64,000 nucleotides of DNA, from assembly GCF_029338575.1 (NCBI RefSeq), contig NZ_CP119992.1, positions 992,001-1,056,000 on the forward strand, in the 5' to 3' direction. Under the pieces are notes generated by a model. That model made no database searches. It was not told where the DNA came from and saw nothing but the letters and a program-made list of their open reading frames with translations. The position numbers were made by a program, and so were the translations under genes. Below, piece by piece: positions 1-7,216 of this stretch. Numbering within the stretch: position 1 is the stretch's first letter; each line of letters starts with the position of its first letter. The stretch is from Halomarina halobia. GTDB taxonomy: Archaea; Halobacteriota; Halobacteria; Halobacteriales; Haloarculaceae.

Positions 1-92
1 TCCACGGCGATCCCGAGGGCTTCGCCGACAGCGACGCGCTCGCGAACGCCTACGGCGCGAACCAGCGCCAGCTCCACCACGATCACCCGTGA
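1..92 (+). CDS. Metal ABC transporter ATP-binding protein, C-terminal end (partial)
   Basis: The window opens inside a gene. Reading from base 3, the last 29 codons end in a His/Asp-rich tail (LHHDHP) and a TGA at 90-92. The start codon of the next gene, a metal-type ABC permease, overlaps this stop (GTGA at 89-92), so the pair is translationally coupled and this is most likely the ATPase of a Zn/Mn importer (ZnuC-like). The His-rich tail fits a metal transporter. None of the ATPase motifs lie inside the window, so the assignment rests on the neighbour and the overlap. Confidence 0.6.
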   Translation, partial: HGDPEGFADSDALANAYGANQRQLHHDHP

Positions 93-1081
93 CCGCGCCG
101 ACGCTCCTCGCGGCGCTCGCCGCCCCCGGGCCCCTGGAGGCGCTGTTCGACCGGGCGCTGTCGCTGTTCGGCGGGGTATCGTGCGCCGCCGGCCGCGTCG
201 CGATCGGCGGCGACGTCTTCTGCGCGGGCTACATGCAGCAGGCACTGCTCGCGGGCCTCTGCGTCGGCGTCATCGCGCCGCTCATCGGGACGTTCCTCGT
301 CCACCGGCGGCTGGCGTTCATCGGCGACACGCTCGCACACACGGCGTTCGCGGGCGTCGCCGTCGGCCTGCTCCTCGGCGCGAGCCTCGACGCGCCCGTC
401 TCGCCCTACGCAGCCGCGCTCGTCGTCGCGGTCCTCTCGGCGCTGCTCGTGCAGGCCATCGCGGAGTACACCGACGCCTACGGCGACGTGGCGATGGCGA
501 TCGTCCTGTCCGGGGGGTTCGCGCTCGGGACCGTCCTGATGAGCCTCGACAGTGGCGGCCTCTCGGTCGGCATCACCGACTACCTCTTCGGGAGCCTCTC
601 GCTCGTCACCCGCGCGAACGTCGGCCTGCTGGTCGTCCTCACGCTGATCGTGGTCGGTGCGGTCGCGCTCGCGTACCGGCCGCTCGTCTACCTCACGTTC
701 GACGAGACGGCGGCGCGCGTCGCGGGCGTGAACGTCCGTCGCCACGAGCGGCTGCTGGTCGTCCTCACCGCGCTGGTCGTCGTCGCCGCGATGCAGATCA
801 TGGGCGTCATCCTCGTCGCCGCGATGCTCGTCGTCCCGGTCGCCGCGGCGGCGCAGGTCGCGACGAGCTTCCGCCAGTCGCTCGCTCTCTCGGTCGTCGC
901 CGCCGAACTCGCCGTCGTCTCCGGCATCGTCGTCTCGTACTACTTCGGCCTCCAGGAGAGCGGCATCATCGTCCTCATCGCCATCGGGGTGTTCGCGTTC
1001 GCCGCTGCCGCCGCCCGAATCGGGGTCCCCGAGCGGGCGGCCTCACTCCTCCGCGAGGTCGACGACCGCCGCGTCCGCTAG
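89..1081 (+). CDS. znuB: Metal ABC transporter permease (ABC-3/ZnuB family)
   Basis: This 330-residue integral membrane protein carries the ABC-3 permease pattern: about eight hydrophobic segments, an early region GTFLVHRRLAFIGDTLAHTA (about 68-87) typical of ZnuB/TroC-type permeases, and a later MGVILVAAMLVVPVAAAAQ stretch (about 238-256). It would form the membrane channel of a Zn(II) or Mn(II) importer; the metal cannot be told from sequence. It starts with GTG overlapping the stop of the ATPase gene. The last 39 bp overlap the 3' end of the opposite-strand YbaK-like gene, so the two transcripts converge through each other. Confidence 0.9.
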   Translation: MTAPTLLAALAAPGPLEALFDRALSLFGGVSCAAGRVAIGGDVFCAGYMQQALLAGLCVGVIAPLIGTFLVHRRLAFIGDTLAHTAFAGVAVGLLLGASLDAPVSPYAAALVVAVLSALLVQAIAEYTDAYGDVAMAIVLSGGFALGTVLMSLDSGGLSVGITDYLFGSLSLVTRANVGLLVVLTLIVVGAVALAYRPLVYLTFDETAARVAGVNVRRHERLLVVLTALVVVAAMQIMGVILVAAMLVVPVAAAAQVATSFRQSLALSVVAAELAVVSGIVVSYYFGLQESGIIVLIAIGVFAFAAAAARIGVPERAASLLREVDDRRVR

Positions 1082-1549
1082 CTCCCGGAGCGTCTCGGGG
1101 GCGATCGGGAACACCGCGTCGGGCGTCCCCGCCGCGGCCCACACCGTCCCGTGATCGACGAGCGTCTCGTCCAGGTAGACGGGGACCGCCTCGTCGTGAC
1201 AGAACGGGGGGACCCCGCCGATGGACCATCCGAGCGTCTCCCGGATGGCGACCGGATCGGCCATCCCGGTCGCCGACGGGTCCACGTCCCGGAGGGCCGC
1301 GACCTTCCCCATGTCGACGCGGTTCGCGCCGCTCGTCACACAGACGACTAGGTCCTCGCCCGCGCGAACGGCGATGGCGCTCGCGATCTGGGCGACATCG
1401 CAGCCGACCGCCCTCGCGGCGTCGGCCGCCGTCTTCGTCCCGTCCTCGAACTCGTTGACGTCGGGGTCGAAGTCGTATCGCTCTCTGGCGCAGTTCCGAA
1501 ACTCCTCGGCGCGCGGGTGCATGTGGCGTCCGGAGACCGCCACCGTCAT
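1043..1549 (-). CDS. YbaK/prolyl-tRNA editing (ProX-like) deacylase
   Basis: A 168-residue protein (M-T-V start at 1549; a second in-frame ATG at 1522 begins MHPRAEEF and is also possible). It matches the YbaK/aminoacyl-tRNA-associated domain: a conserved Lys in EDGTKTAADAA, a GCDVAQIASA helix, the strand LVVCVTSGANRVD and the late signature IGGVPPFCHD. Family members hydrolyse mis-acylated tRNA (Cys-tRNAPro or Ala-tRNAPro) in trans in the cytoplasm. The 3' end overlaps the ZnuB gene by 39 bp tail-to-tail. A much longer open frame upstream to 2614 is only an antisense shadow of the lipoprotein and following gene. Confidence 0.85.
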   Translation of the reverse strand: MTVAVSGRHMHPRAEEFRNCARERYDFDPDVNEFEDGTKTAADAARAVGCDVAQIASAIAVRAGEDLVVCVTSGANRVDMGKVAALRDVDPSATGMADPVAIRETLGWSIGGVPPFCHDEAVPVYLDETLVDHGTVWAAAGTPDAVFPIAPETLRELADAAVVDLAEE

Positions 1550-1696
1550 AGCCTTGATGGATACGCTGTCCGCCGAACGTCCGTACCGACTGTCGACGCT
1601 CGGGGTGCGAACGTCGCGAAAGCGGTACCGCCTACAGCATACGACGACCGTTCCATCCGCCACAAGGGGTTTCATGTTGGACGTTGACGGCGCGGT

Positions 1697-2215
1697 ATGA
1701 ACCGACGAACAGTACTCGGCGCGCTCACGGGCGGCGTGACGGCCGCGCTCGCGGGATGTCTGGGCGGAGACGACGCCGACGGCGACGCCAACGGGACGAA
1801 CGACTCGAACGGTACCGGCGGGTCGAACGGGACGAACGGCACGAACACCACGAACGGGACCGACGGGGGAGCGTCCTCGATCACCGGAGAGCAGTTCCAG
1901 GCGCAGTCGGCTAACTGCGGTACGGAGGACCAGAGCGCCTCCGTCTCGTTCCCGCGAGACGGTCAGGTGAAGGTAAAGGGCGTCATCACCGGGGCGGATC
2001 AGTGTCACAGCGCCCGGCTGGGTGACGTCAGCGTCGAGGGCGGCACGCTCACCGTGTCCGTGGAGACGTACGTTCCCGAGGAGATGGCGAACCGGACGTG
2101 CGGCGACTGCGTCGTCGACATCGAGTACCAGGCGTCGTTCGCGTTCGACGGGACGGCCCCCGAGCGCGTCGTCGTGACGCACGACGGCGAGCGGGTGGCG
2201 ACGGGCGAGCGATGA
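1697..2215 (+). CDS. Secreted lipoprotein, haloarchaeal, unknown function
   Basis: 172 residues. The N-terminus is a twin-arginine lipoprotein signal (MNRRTVLGALTGG... followed by lipobox LAGC with Cys21). It continues with a low-complexity linker rich in Gly, Asn, Asp and Thr (about 24-60, NGTNGTNT-type repeats) usual for haloarchaeal surface lipoproteins, and a C-terminal domain of about 100 residues with four Cys (around CGTE, CHSA and CGDC). The paired Cys suggest disulfides outside the cell. It is expected to be exported folded by Tat and anchored in the membrane. I do not recognise the folded domain, and no function is assigned. Confidence 0.8.
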   Translation: MNRRTVLGALTGGVTAALAGCLGGDDADGDANGTNDSNGTGGSNGTNGTNTTNGTDGGASSITGEQFQAQSANCGTEDQSASVSFPRDGQVKVKGVITGADQCHSARLGDVSVEGGTLTVSVETYVPEEMANRTCGDCVVDIEYQASFAFDGTAPERVVVTHDGERVATGER

Positions 2216-2317
2216 GGGGCCGTGGTGACGGACGGGCGGTGACGGAGGGGCGATAGGCGGCCGCGACTCGGCCGTCGACGCGGCGCTGTTTTTGGTCCGG
2301 CGCGACGAACGAAGCGT

Positions 2318-2695
2318 ATGCCCGATGCACTCGACGGCGCGTTCGACGCGGCGGTCGTCGCGCGGATCGCCGACGCGGAGGACCTCTCGGTGGACGCGCT
2401 GTGGGACGGCCTCCGCGCCGTCCAGGACGCGGCGGCGCGACACGTCGGAATCGACGGCCTCGTCTACGAGTGGCGGACCGCGTTCCGCGAGGATCCGCTC
2501 GTCGCGCGGACGCCGGAGGCCTACGCACTGCTCGTCGAGCCGCGCGTGTGGGACGACTTCGCCGACCGCTGCGGGTTCGACGACCGGATCCGCGGAGCGG
2601 TGATGGCCGTTCACGACGCGCAGGTGCGGCGCGACGTCGCGGCCCGCGACGATGAACTCCTGGGGGGCGAGCCCCTCCTGCTGGCCCGCGCGTGA
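2318..2695 (+). CDS. Conserved hypothetical protein, mostly helical
   Basis: A 125-residue soluble acidic protein beginning MPDALDGAFD. It has no signal peptide, membrane segment or Cys motif; predicted helices cover most of it, with aromatic residues clustered at VYEWRTAF and PRVWDDFADRCGF. A TATA-like TGTTTTTGG lies about 28-30 nt before the ATG, which fits a leaderless transcript. The composition is that of a normal haloarchaeal gene. I do not recognise a family. It stands alone between the lipoprotein and dpsA. Confidence 0.65.
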   Translation: MPDALDGAFDAAVVARIADAEDLSVDALWDGLRAVQDAAARHVGIDGLVYEWRTAFREDPLVARTPEAYALLVEPRVWDDFADRCGFDDRIRGAVMAVHDAQVRRDVAARDDELLGGEPLLLARA

Positions 2696-2768
2696 GTCGC
2701 GGGCGCGTCGACGAACCCGCCGGTGTTTTCTCCCGCGCGTAATAATGCGCGTATTCGAGAAAGGAGTT

Positions 2769-2784
2769 TTTGGCTTCCCAAAAT
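2769..2784. promoter_or_regulatory. Inverted repeat upstream of dpsA (TTTTGG-N4-CCAAAA)
   Basis: A perfect 6-bp inverted repeat with a 4-nt spacer (TTTTGGCTTCCCAAAA) lies about 21 bp upstream of the likely TATA element CTTTAAG (2806-2812) and 54 bp before the dpsA ATG. It differs from the TTAGGC-type iron boxes elsewhere in this window, so a different regulator (for example an oxidative-stress factor) may bind. Both the site and the dpsA promoter sit in an unusually AT-rich stretch. Confidence 0.45.
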
Positions 2785-2838
2785 AATCTTCCCATGGCGG
2801 AAATCTTTAAGTAGGGCGCGCACGACGCTAGAACTGAG

Positions 2839-3387
2839 ATGAGCACTCAGAAAGAGGCGATACGGCAGCCGGCGGACGAGGTAGAGGAGAACGCGCTGCG
2901 CATCGACAAGGATCGTTCGGAGCAGATCATCGACGCGCTCAACACGGACCTCGCGAACTCGTACGTCCTGTATCATCAGCTCAAGAAGCACCACTGGAAC
3001 GTCGAGGGCTCCGAGTTCCTCGATCTCCACCGCTTCCTCGAGGAGGCCTACGAGACCGTCGAGGAGGGGGCGGACGTGATCGCAGAGCGGGCGCAGGCCC
3101 TCGGCGGCGTCCCGGTCGCGGGACCGTCCAACCAGGAGGAGCGCGCCACCGTCGAGTTCGAGGGCGAGGACGTCTACGACATCCGCACCTCCCTCGAGAA
3201 CGACCTGGCGATCTACGGCGACATCATCGAGTCGCTCCGCGATCACATCGAGCTCACCAACAACCTCGGCGACTACACGACCGAGGAGCAGCTCCGCGGG
3301 ATCCTGGTCGAGGTCGAGGAGGACGCCCACCACATCGAACACTACCTCGAGGACGACACACTGGTGCTCGAAGAGGCGACGCACTAG
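2839..3387 (+). CDS. dpsA: DpsA, DNA-protecting ferritin-like iron storage protein
   Basis: 182 residues, the usual length for haloarchaeal DpsA. The Dps ferroxidase pattern is intact with exact family spacing: His52 (in HHWNVEG), His64, Asp79 and Glu83. The protein forms a 12-subunit cytoplasmic cage that oxidises and stores iron and consumes peroxide. An extended N-terminal arm (1-30) and acidic C-terminus (HHIEHYLEDD) are typical of the archaeal branch. A TATA-like CTTTAAG lies about 30 nt before the ATG, indicating leaderless mRNA; the upstream inverted repeat at 2769-2784 is a candidate operator. Confidence 0.95.
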   Translation: MSTQKEAIRQPADEVEENALRIDKDRSEQIIDALNTDLANSYVLYHQLKKHHWNVEGSEFLDLHRFLEEAYETVEEGADVIAERAQALGGVPVAGPSNQEERATVEFEGEDVYDIRTSLENDLAIYGDIIESLRDHIELTNNLGDYTTEEQLRGILVEVEEDAHHIEHYLEDDTLVLEEATH

Positions 3388-3474
3388 CGCGTCGCGTTCA
3401 TCCCCGTTCTTTTGTTGACGGTCCGTTACGGCCCGAGCGGTCGCGCCCGCGCGGCGCGACCGGCGCGACGGCGG

Positions 3475-3618
3475 TTATCGATCGACGTCGACGACGAGAT
3501 CGGTCGCGATCCACCCGTCGGGGTTCTTCGATTCGGTGAAGACGGTCCGCTCGGGTGACGTACAGTGCGCTGTGACGTATCGCTCGACTGACTCGGGGCT
3601 CGGTGCCGGTGCTGCCAT
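3475..3618 (-). CDS. 47-residue protein under an iron box
   Basis: A short open frame of 47 codons, beginning MAAPAPSPESVERY and ending ATDLVVDVDR before TAA at 3475-3477. The middle (TVFTESKNPDGWIATD) looks like the compact folded part of the many short haloarchaeal beta-rich proteins; there is one Cys. A perfect 14-bp TTAGGC-TC-GCCTAA palindrome lies 9 bp upstream of the ATG, between it and a TATA-like CTTTTAG on the minus strand. That arrangement gives a leaderless transcript blocked by an iron-dependent repressor. Existence is supported by the promoter and coding-like composition; the function is unknown. Confidence 0.6.
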   Translation of the reverse strand: MAAPAPSPESVERYVTAHCTSPERTVFTESKNPDGWIATDLVVDVDR

Positions 3619-3626
3619 TACCCGGA

Positions 3627-3640
3627 TTAGGCTCGCCTAA
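3627..3640. promoter_or_regulatory. DtxR/IdeR-type iron box
   Basis: TTAGGCTCGCCTAA is a perfect palindrome of TTAGGC/GCCTAA with a 2-nt centre. It matches the core of the two sites before the siderophore operon (12405-12422 and 12441-12458) and the DtxR/IdeR/Idr-type consensus. It sits between the TATA-like element and the ATG of the 47-residue gene, where a bound repressor would cover the transcription start. Confidence 0.75.
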
Positions 3641-3662
3641 AGGCTAAAAGATTTTGGTCGGC

Positions 3663-4349
3663 CTAGAGCGGGAGCCAGTCGGTGCTGATGTCCTCCTCGT
3701 GGAGGTGCCAGCGCTGCTCCGTGGCGGTTCGCGGCGTCTCTCCGTTTTCGCTGGGGATGTGCAGTTCGCGGAGTTCGATGGTGGCGTCGAACAGCGGCTT
3801 GAGGCGTTCGACCACTCCGTTGTCGGGATCGACGGGAAGGTGTGCGTGACACATCCCGTTCGCGTCGAGCGTGGCGTCGATGACGCCGTCGAGGAACGAC
3901 ACGACGTCGTCCTCGTCGTAGCCCTCGAGCAGCGGGCGGAGCGAGTCGATGCAGACCCGGAGCTCCGCGGACTCGAGCCCGTCGGCCGCGGCGTCGAACT
4001 CGTCGATCGTCCCGCGGACCTCCGCCTCGAGCGTCCCGAGCGTCGGCGGGAGTCCCGGCGACGCGGTGGTCGCGGCCGCCACGCTGCGCGTGGCCGGCCG
4101 CCGGTCGAACAGCTCGAATTCCCCCTCCTCGCGGTCCCCCGACGGGACGCGCACGTCGAGTTCCGGCGGTCCGTCGGTGAGCACCACCACCCGACGGCGC
4201 TCGCCGTCACCGTCCTCCCCGAGGAGCCGCCGACACGCCGAGAGGTGCGACCGGCCGCAGGCCGAACCAACGACGAGCAGGCTGCTCCCCTGGCGCTTCA
4301 TCGCTGCGAGCGCCTGCGCGAATGCACCTGCCCCGGTCTCAGTTGTCAT
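3663..4349 (-). CDS. HTR-like (DUF7504-type) haloarchaeal protein
   Basis: 228 residues. The N-terminal half resembles the haloarchaeal HTR-like/DUF7504 family: FAQALAAMKRQGSSLLVVGS followed by a helix (SACRRLLGED) and a strand RRRVVVLTDG, as in a degenerate P-loop or KaiC-like core without a clear Walker A. A variable middle is followed by PVDPDNGVVERLKPLFDATIELR and the C-terminal RWHLHEEDISTDWLPL, where the family ends. These proteins are often near signalling genes, but no reaction is known. It lies 44 nt upstream of the iron-box gene on the same strand, yet that gene has its own promoter. Confidence 0.7.
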   Translation of the reverse strand: MTTETGAGAFAQALAAMKRQGSSLLVVGSACGRSHLSACRRLLGEDGDGERRRVVVLTDGPPELDVRVPSGDREEGEFELFDRRPATRSVAAATTASPGLPPTLGTLEAEVRGTIDEFDAAADGLESAELRVCIDSLRPLLEGYDEDDVVSFLDGVIDATLDANGMCHAHLPVDPDNGVVERLKPLFDATIELRELHIPSENGETPRTATEQRWHLHEEDISTDWLPL

Positions 4350-4479
4350 ACCTATTCTTTCGTATATTCGTAGTAGGGATATAATAAGGCTTCTGGCGTG
4401 GCTCCGGAAACTAGTGCCACGCTACACGATAGCACGAAGGCGTCGACACTGGTTTGGCGGGCGGCGACCAACGCCCGCC

Positions 4480-5229
4480 ATGACCGACCGGGACGACCTC
4501 CCCGCGCTCCTCGACGACCTCTCTGCCACGCTCGACGAACTCCGCGCGGAGCTCGAGGCGGACGGCGCCGAGCGGCGGGCGGATCGCGGGCCGGAGGCAC
4601 GCGACCGGACGCCGTGGCGACGGAGCCGCCACGCGGCGCGACCGCGCCCGGGAGAGTTCCTCCGCTTCACGGAGGAGTACACCATCCCGACACTTATCTC
4701 CTTTCTGGAAGCGAACATCCGCGCGCTCGAACTCCTCCGCGGCGTGCTCAGGCTGACCGGCGGGCGAGGTCTCCCCGCGACCGACCGCGACGACGAGCGC
4801 GTCACGACGGCGGGCAGGCGCGCGCTCGACGGCGTCGACGCCGTCCTCGCCGACCTGCAGGACGCCCTGGAGGCTCGCCCCACCGACGAGAACGCGCGCG
4901 ACCTGCTCGACGACGCCCGCTCCCTTCGCCGGGAGATCGACGGCGCGATCGGCGGACGCGCCGACGAGCGCCGCGTCGACCGCGACCGACGCCCACGGCG
5001 CGAACCGACCGACGCGATCTCCATCGCCGTGACCGACGAGACGGCGGACGGCGGTGACGGGAACGAGGGCGAGGATCCCGACGGGCCCGAGGTAGACGTG
5101 GACGCCGAGCTCGACGCGATCAGACGGGAGGTCCGTCCGGACGAGGACGACGGGGCGTCCCCGGACGCCTCGGAACGACCGAGCCGTCGGCGTGCGCGAG
5201 ACGACGACGAGGACCGAGACGGGTCCTAG
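4480..5229 (+). CDS. Haloarchaeal coiled-coil protein with an in-frame dispersed repeat at its C-terminus
   Basis: 249 residues from ATG 4480. An N-terminal helix (DDLPALLDDLSATLDELRAE) leads into a conserved core RPGEFLRFTEEYTIPTLIS and LEANIRALELLRGVLRLTGG, which I associate with a conserved haloarchaeal domain of unknown function (DUF7547-like). Then come long charged helices and a disordered acidic/basic tail. Residues 221-241 (DEDDGASPDASERPSRRRAR and on) are encoded by a 64-bp segment that recurs at 58345-58408 inside the acyl-CoA ligase, about 91% identical and in the same frame. This tail is probably an insertion, not part of the fold. Confidence 0.7.
   Translation: MTDRDDLPALLDDLSATLDELRAELEADGAERRADRGPEARDRTPWRRSRHAARPRPGEFLRFTEEYTIPTLISFLEANIRALELLRGVLRLTGGRGLPATDRDDERVTTAGRRALDGVDAVLADLQDALEARPTDENARDLLDDARSLRREIDGAIGGRADERRVDRDRRPRREPTDAISIAVTDETADGGDGNEGEDPDGPEVDVDAELDAIRREVRPDEDDGASPDASERPSRRRARDDDEDRDGS
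5140..5203 (+). repeat. Copy A of a 64-bp in-frame dispersed repeat
   Basis: This 64-bp stretch matches the minus-strand copy at 58345-58408 at 58 of 64 positions by manual alignment. The core is a near-palindrome, GGCGTCC-CC-GGACGCC. Both copies are read in the same frame as ...ASPDASER.S.RRARD, although the host genes are unrelated. This is the behaviour of a protein-coding mobile repeat comparable in principle to Rickettsia palindromic elements. Confidence 0.7.
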
Positions 5230-5348
5230 GTCCGTCGTCTCGCGGACGGGAGTGCGCCGCGTCGACGTGCTGATAGTGATACGCCGTGCGACGGCGGGAC
5301 GAGGACCGCCTCGGCGTGATTCAAGGTGGAGCCTCCGGCCTCAAGTCG

Positions 5349-5424
5349 AGAGGGACCTACGGTCCCTCTGACCATTCGAACGGGCGCTTCGCGCCCGTGA
5401 GAAGAGACCGAGGCGCGGAGCGCC
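5349..5424. repeat. Array of three short hairpins with 3-nt loops
   Basis: Between two convergent genes lie three successive perfect hairpins: 5349-5369 (AGAGGGACC, loop TAC), 5380-5398 (ACGGGCGC, loop TTC) and 5412-5424 (GGCGC, loop GGA). The remaining intergenic bases 5230-5348 and 5425-5445 show no gene. The array may act as a two-way terminator or be one of the palindromic repeat clusters found in haloarchaeal genomes. Confidence 0.6.
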
Positions 5425-5445
5425 GAGGGAGTAGGGTAGGGTGGT

Positions 5446-5805
5446 TTACACGGGTTCGAAGCGGTAGCCGTCCCAGGGCTGGCTGTCGGGCTCGCGGATC
5501 CCGGCACCCGGCTCGCGCAACTCGTCGACGTACACGGGTCGAACCTCGTCGCCGATGTCCACCTCGTCGGTGGTGAGTTGCCCGAGCGCGCGAACGGGTT
5601 CGCCGTCGACGTCGAACTCGACGATCGCGAGGTGGTTGGGCGCGCGCACGCCGGGCGGGGTGGCGGTGCTCGTCGTCCAGGTGACGACCGTCGCGGTGTA
5701 CTCGCTCAGGTCGACGGCCCCGACGGGCTCGCTGCCGTCGGGGCCGACGGGGTGACCGGGGTAACTGAGGCTGCCGTCGGCGTAGCGGACTGCCTCCATC
5801 GTCAT
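5446..5805 (-). CDS. OB-fold (DUF35-type) partner subunit of the thiolase
   Basis: 119 residues, start ATG 5805 overlapping the thiolase stop (ATGA, 5802-5805). The protein matches the OB-fold acyl-CoA-associated domain: a leading GSLSYPGHP, a VVTWTTSTATPPGVRAPNHL strand pair, then LAIVEFDVDGEPVRALGQL and VDIGDEVRPVY. In haloarchaeal thiolases a small OB-fold subunit of this kind pairs with the catalytic subunit and is needed for activity. Members often carry a zinc ribbon; none is seen here. It ends the SDR-pccB-pccX-thiolase operon. Confidence 0.85.
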   Translation of the reverse strand: MTMEAVRYADGSLSYPGHPVGPDGSEPVGAVDLSEYTATVVTWTTSTATPPGVRAPNHLAIVEFDVDGEPVRALGQLTTDEVDIGDEVRPVYVDELREPGAGIREPDSQPWDGYRFEPV

Positions 5806-6956
5806 CCCGCCACCTCCATGATCGTGGTGATGACGCAGTTGCCGAACCCGCCGACGTTGCAGCAGAGGCCGACCTCGGCGTCGACCTGCCGGGGACCCGC
5901 CTCGCCGAGGAGTTGCTCGTAGATCTCGTATCCCTGCGCCACGCCGCTCGCGCCGAGGGGGTGACCCTTCGACTTCAGACCGCCGGAGGTGTTGATCGGG
6001 AGGTCGCCGTCGCGCTCGGTGACGCCCTCCTCGACCGCCTCCCACGCGCGACCCTTCTCGAAGAAGCCGAGATCCTCGCTCTGGAGGAACTCGAGGATGG
6101 TGAACATGTCGTGTAACTCGGCGACATCGATGTCCTCCGGTCCGTAACCCGACATCTCGTAGGCGATCTCGCCGCTGTCGACGACGCCGCCCATGGTGGT
6201 CGGGTCGGCGCGCTCGTGGACGACGTGCGTGTCCGTCGCGCCGCCGATCCCCGCGATCCGGACGTAGTCGTCGGTGTACTCCTCGGCCACCTCGACGGGG
6301 CAGAACAGCAGCGCCGCGCTCCCGTCGGTGATCGGACAGAAGTCGTACAACCGGAGGGGGTCGGCGACGACCGGCGAGTCGAGGACGGTCTCGAGGTCGA
6401 CCTCCTTCCGGAACTGGGCGTGGGGGTTGTCCACGCCGTTCCGGTGGTTCTTCACGGCGACTTTCGCCAGGCTCTCGCGGGGCGCGTCGTACGTGTCGAG
6501 GTAGAGTCTCGCGGTCAGTCCCGCGAAACTCGGGAGGGTGACCCCCTGCTTGTACTCGACGGGGTGGGTGATCGAGGCGATGACGTCGGTCGCCTCGCCG
6601 GTCGACCGGTGGGTCATCTTCTCGCCACCGACGAGCAGCGTCATGTCGCTCGCCCCGCTCGCGACCGACTGCCACGCCGCGTACATCCCCGCCCCGCCGG
6701 AGGAGGAGGTCTGATCCACGCGCTGGGCGTAGGCCGGGAGCGCCCCGAGGTCGTGCGCGAGGGCGTTCATGATGCCCGTCTGCCCCTCGAACTCGCCGCT
6801 CGCCATGTTCGAGACGTAGACGTGATCGAGGTCGTGCGGGGCGACACCGGCGTCGTCGAGGCACTCCTTGCCGGCCTGCGAGAGGAGTTCGAGGATCCAC
6901 TCCTCGCGCTGGCCGAACTGGGTCATCGACGCACCGATGAGGGCGACGTCTGTCAT
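5802..6956 (-). CDS. Haloarchaeal-type beta-ketothiolase, catalytic subunit
   Basis: 384 residues from ATG 6956. The thiolase fold is clear: the nucleophile loop DQTSSSGGAG (81-90), the AELHDMF motif in place of the usual NEAF, GHPLGASG near the C-terminus and NVGGFGN at the end. The nucleophile position is Ser84, not Cys, giving the Ser-His-His arrangement reported for haloarchaeal thiolases. The reaction is condensation or cleavage of 3-ketoacyl-CoA, such as acetoacetyl-CoA or 3-ketovaleryl-CoA. The OB-fold partner follows with a 4-nt overlap. With the SDR and carboxylase upstream, it could feed polyhydroxyalkanoate or act in beta-oxidation. Upstream lies the hairpin leader. Confidence 0.92.
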   Translation of the reverse strand: MTDVALIGASMTQFGQREEWILELLSQAGKECLDDAGVAPHDLDHVYVSNMASGEFEGQTGIMNALAHDLGALPAYAQRVDQTSSSGGAGMYAAWQSVASGASDMTLLVGGEKMTHRSTGEATDVIASITHPVEYKQGVTLPSFAGLTARLYLDTYDAPRESLAKVAVKNHRNGVDNPHAQFRKEVDLETVLDSPVVADPLRLYDFCPITDGSAALLFCPVEVAEEYTDDYVRIAGIGGATDTHVVHERADPTTMGGVVDSGEIAYEMSGYGPEDIDVAELHDMFTILEFLQSEDLGFFEKGRAWEAVEEGVTERDGDLPINTSGGLKSKGHPLGASGVAQGYEIYEQLLGEAGPRQVDAEVGLCCNVGGFGNCVITTIMEVAG

Positions 6957-7105
6957 CGCCGACCCCCTGCCGCCTCTTGGGGCGGCAGAACACCGGAGGC
7001 GAGGACTGTCACGTCGCTCATCGCCGACCCTCCGCCGTCTCGTGTGACGGCGTACCACCGGAGGCGACGATCGTCGCGGCGCTCACGGCTCTCCTCCGTT
7101 GGAGG
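6957..7105 (-). promoter_or_regulatory. Tandem hairpin/micro-ORF leader before the thiolase
   Basis: On the minus strand two units start at 7086 (GTG) and 7021 (ATG), with the thiolase ATG at 6956: an exact 65-bp period. Each unit is a 22-codon open frame ending in GRR and a TGA that overlaps the next start (ATGA). Each contains a hairpin at the same register (7033-7052, 7 bp; 6967-6988, 8 bp; both 6-nt loops). Two base pairs differ between the units and both changes are compensatory. The first start has GGAGG six bases before it, sequestered in CCTCC-AAC-GGAGG (7105-7093). Both units carry GCCTCCGG, able to pair with a Shine-Dalgarno. This looks like an RNA regulatory leader or coupled micro-ORF relay. 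Confidence 0.6.
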
Positions 7106-7216
7106 GCGACGGTTCGTCTAGACTATCTGTTATCTTCCGATCACACATGGTGTTCTTCGTGAGGCGGTGATGCAGTTCGTATCGTGATAAGTGTTGGCAG
7201 CGACGGCCGGGGGTGG

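Noticed and set aside
1043-2614. A 523-codon minus-strand frame
   Set aside because: Only the final 169 codons match the YbaK family; the rest overlaps the lipoprotein and hypothetical genes antisense.
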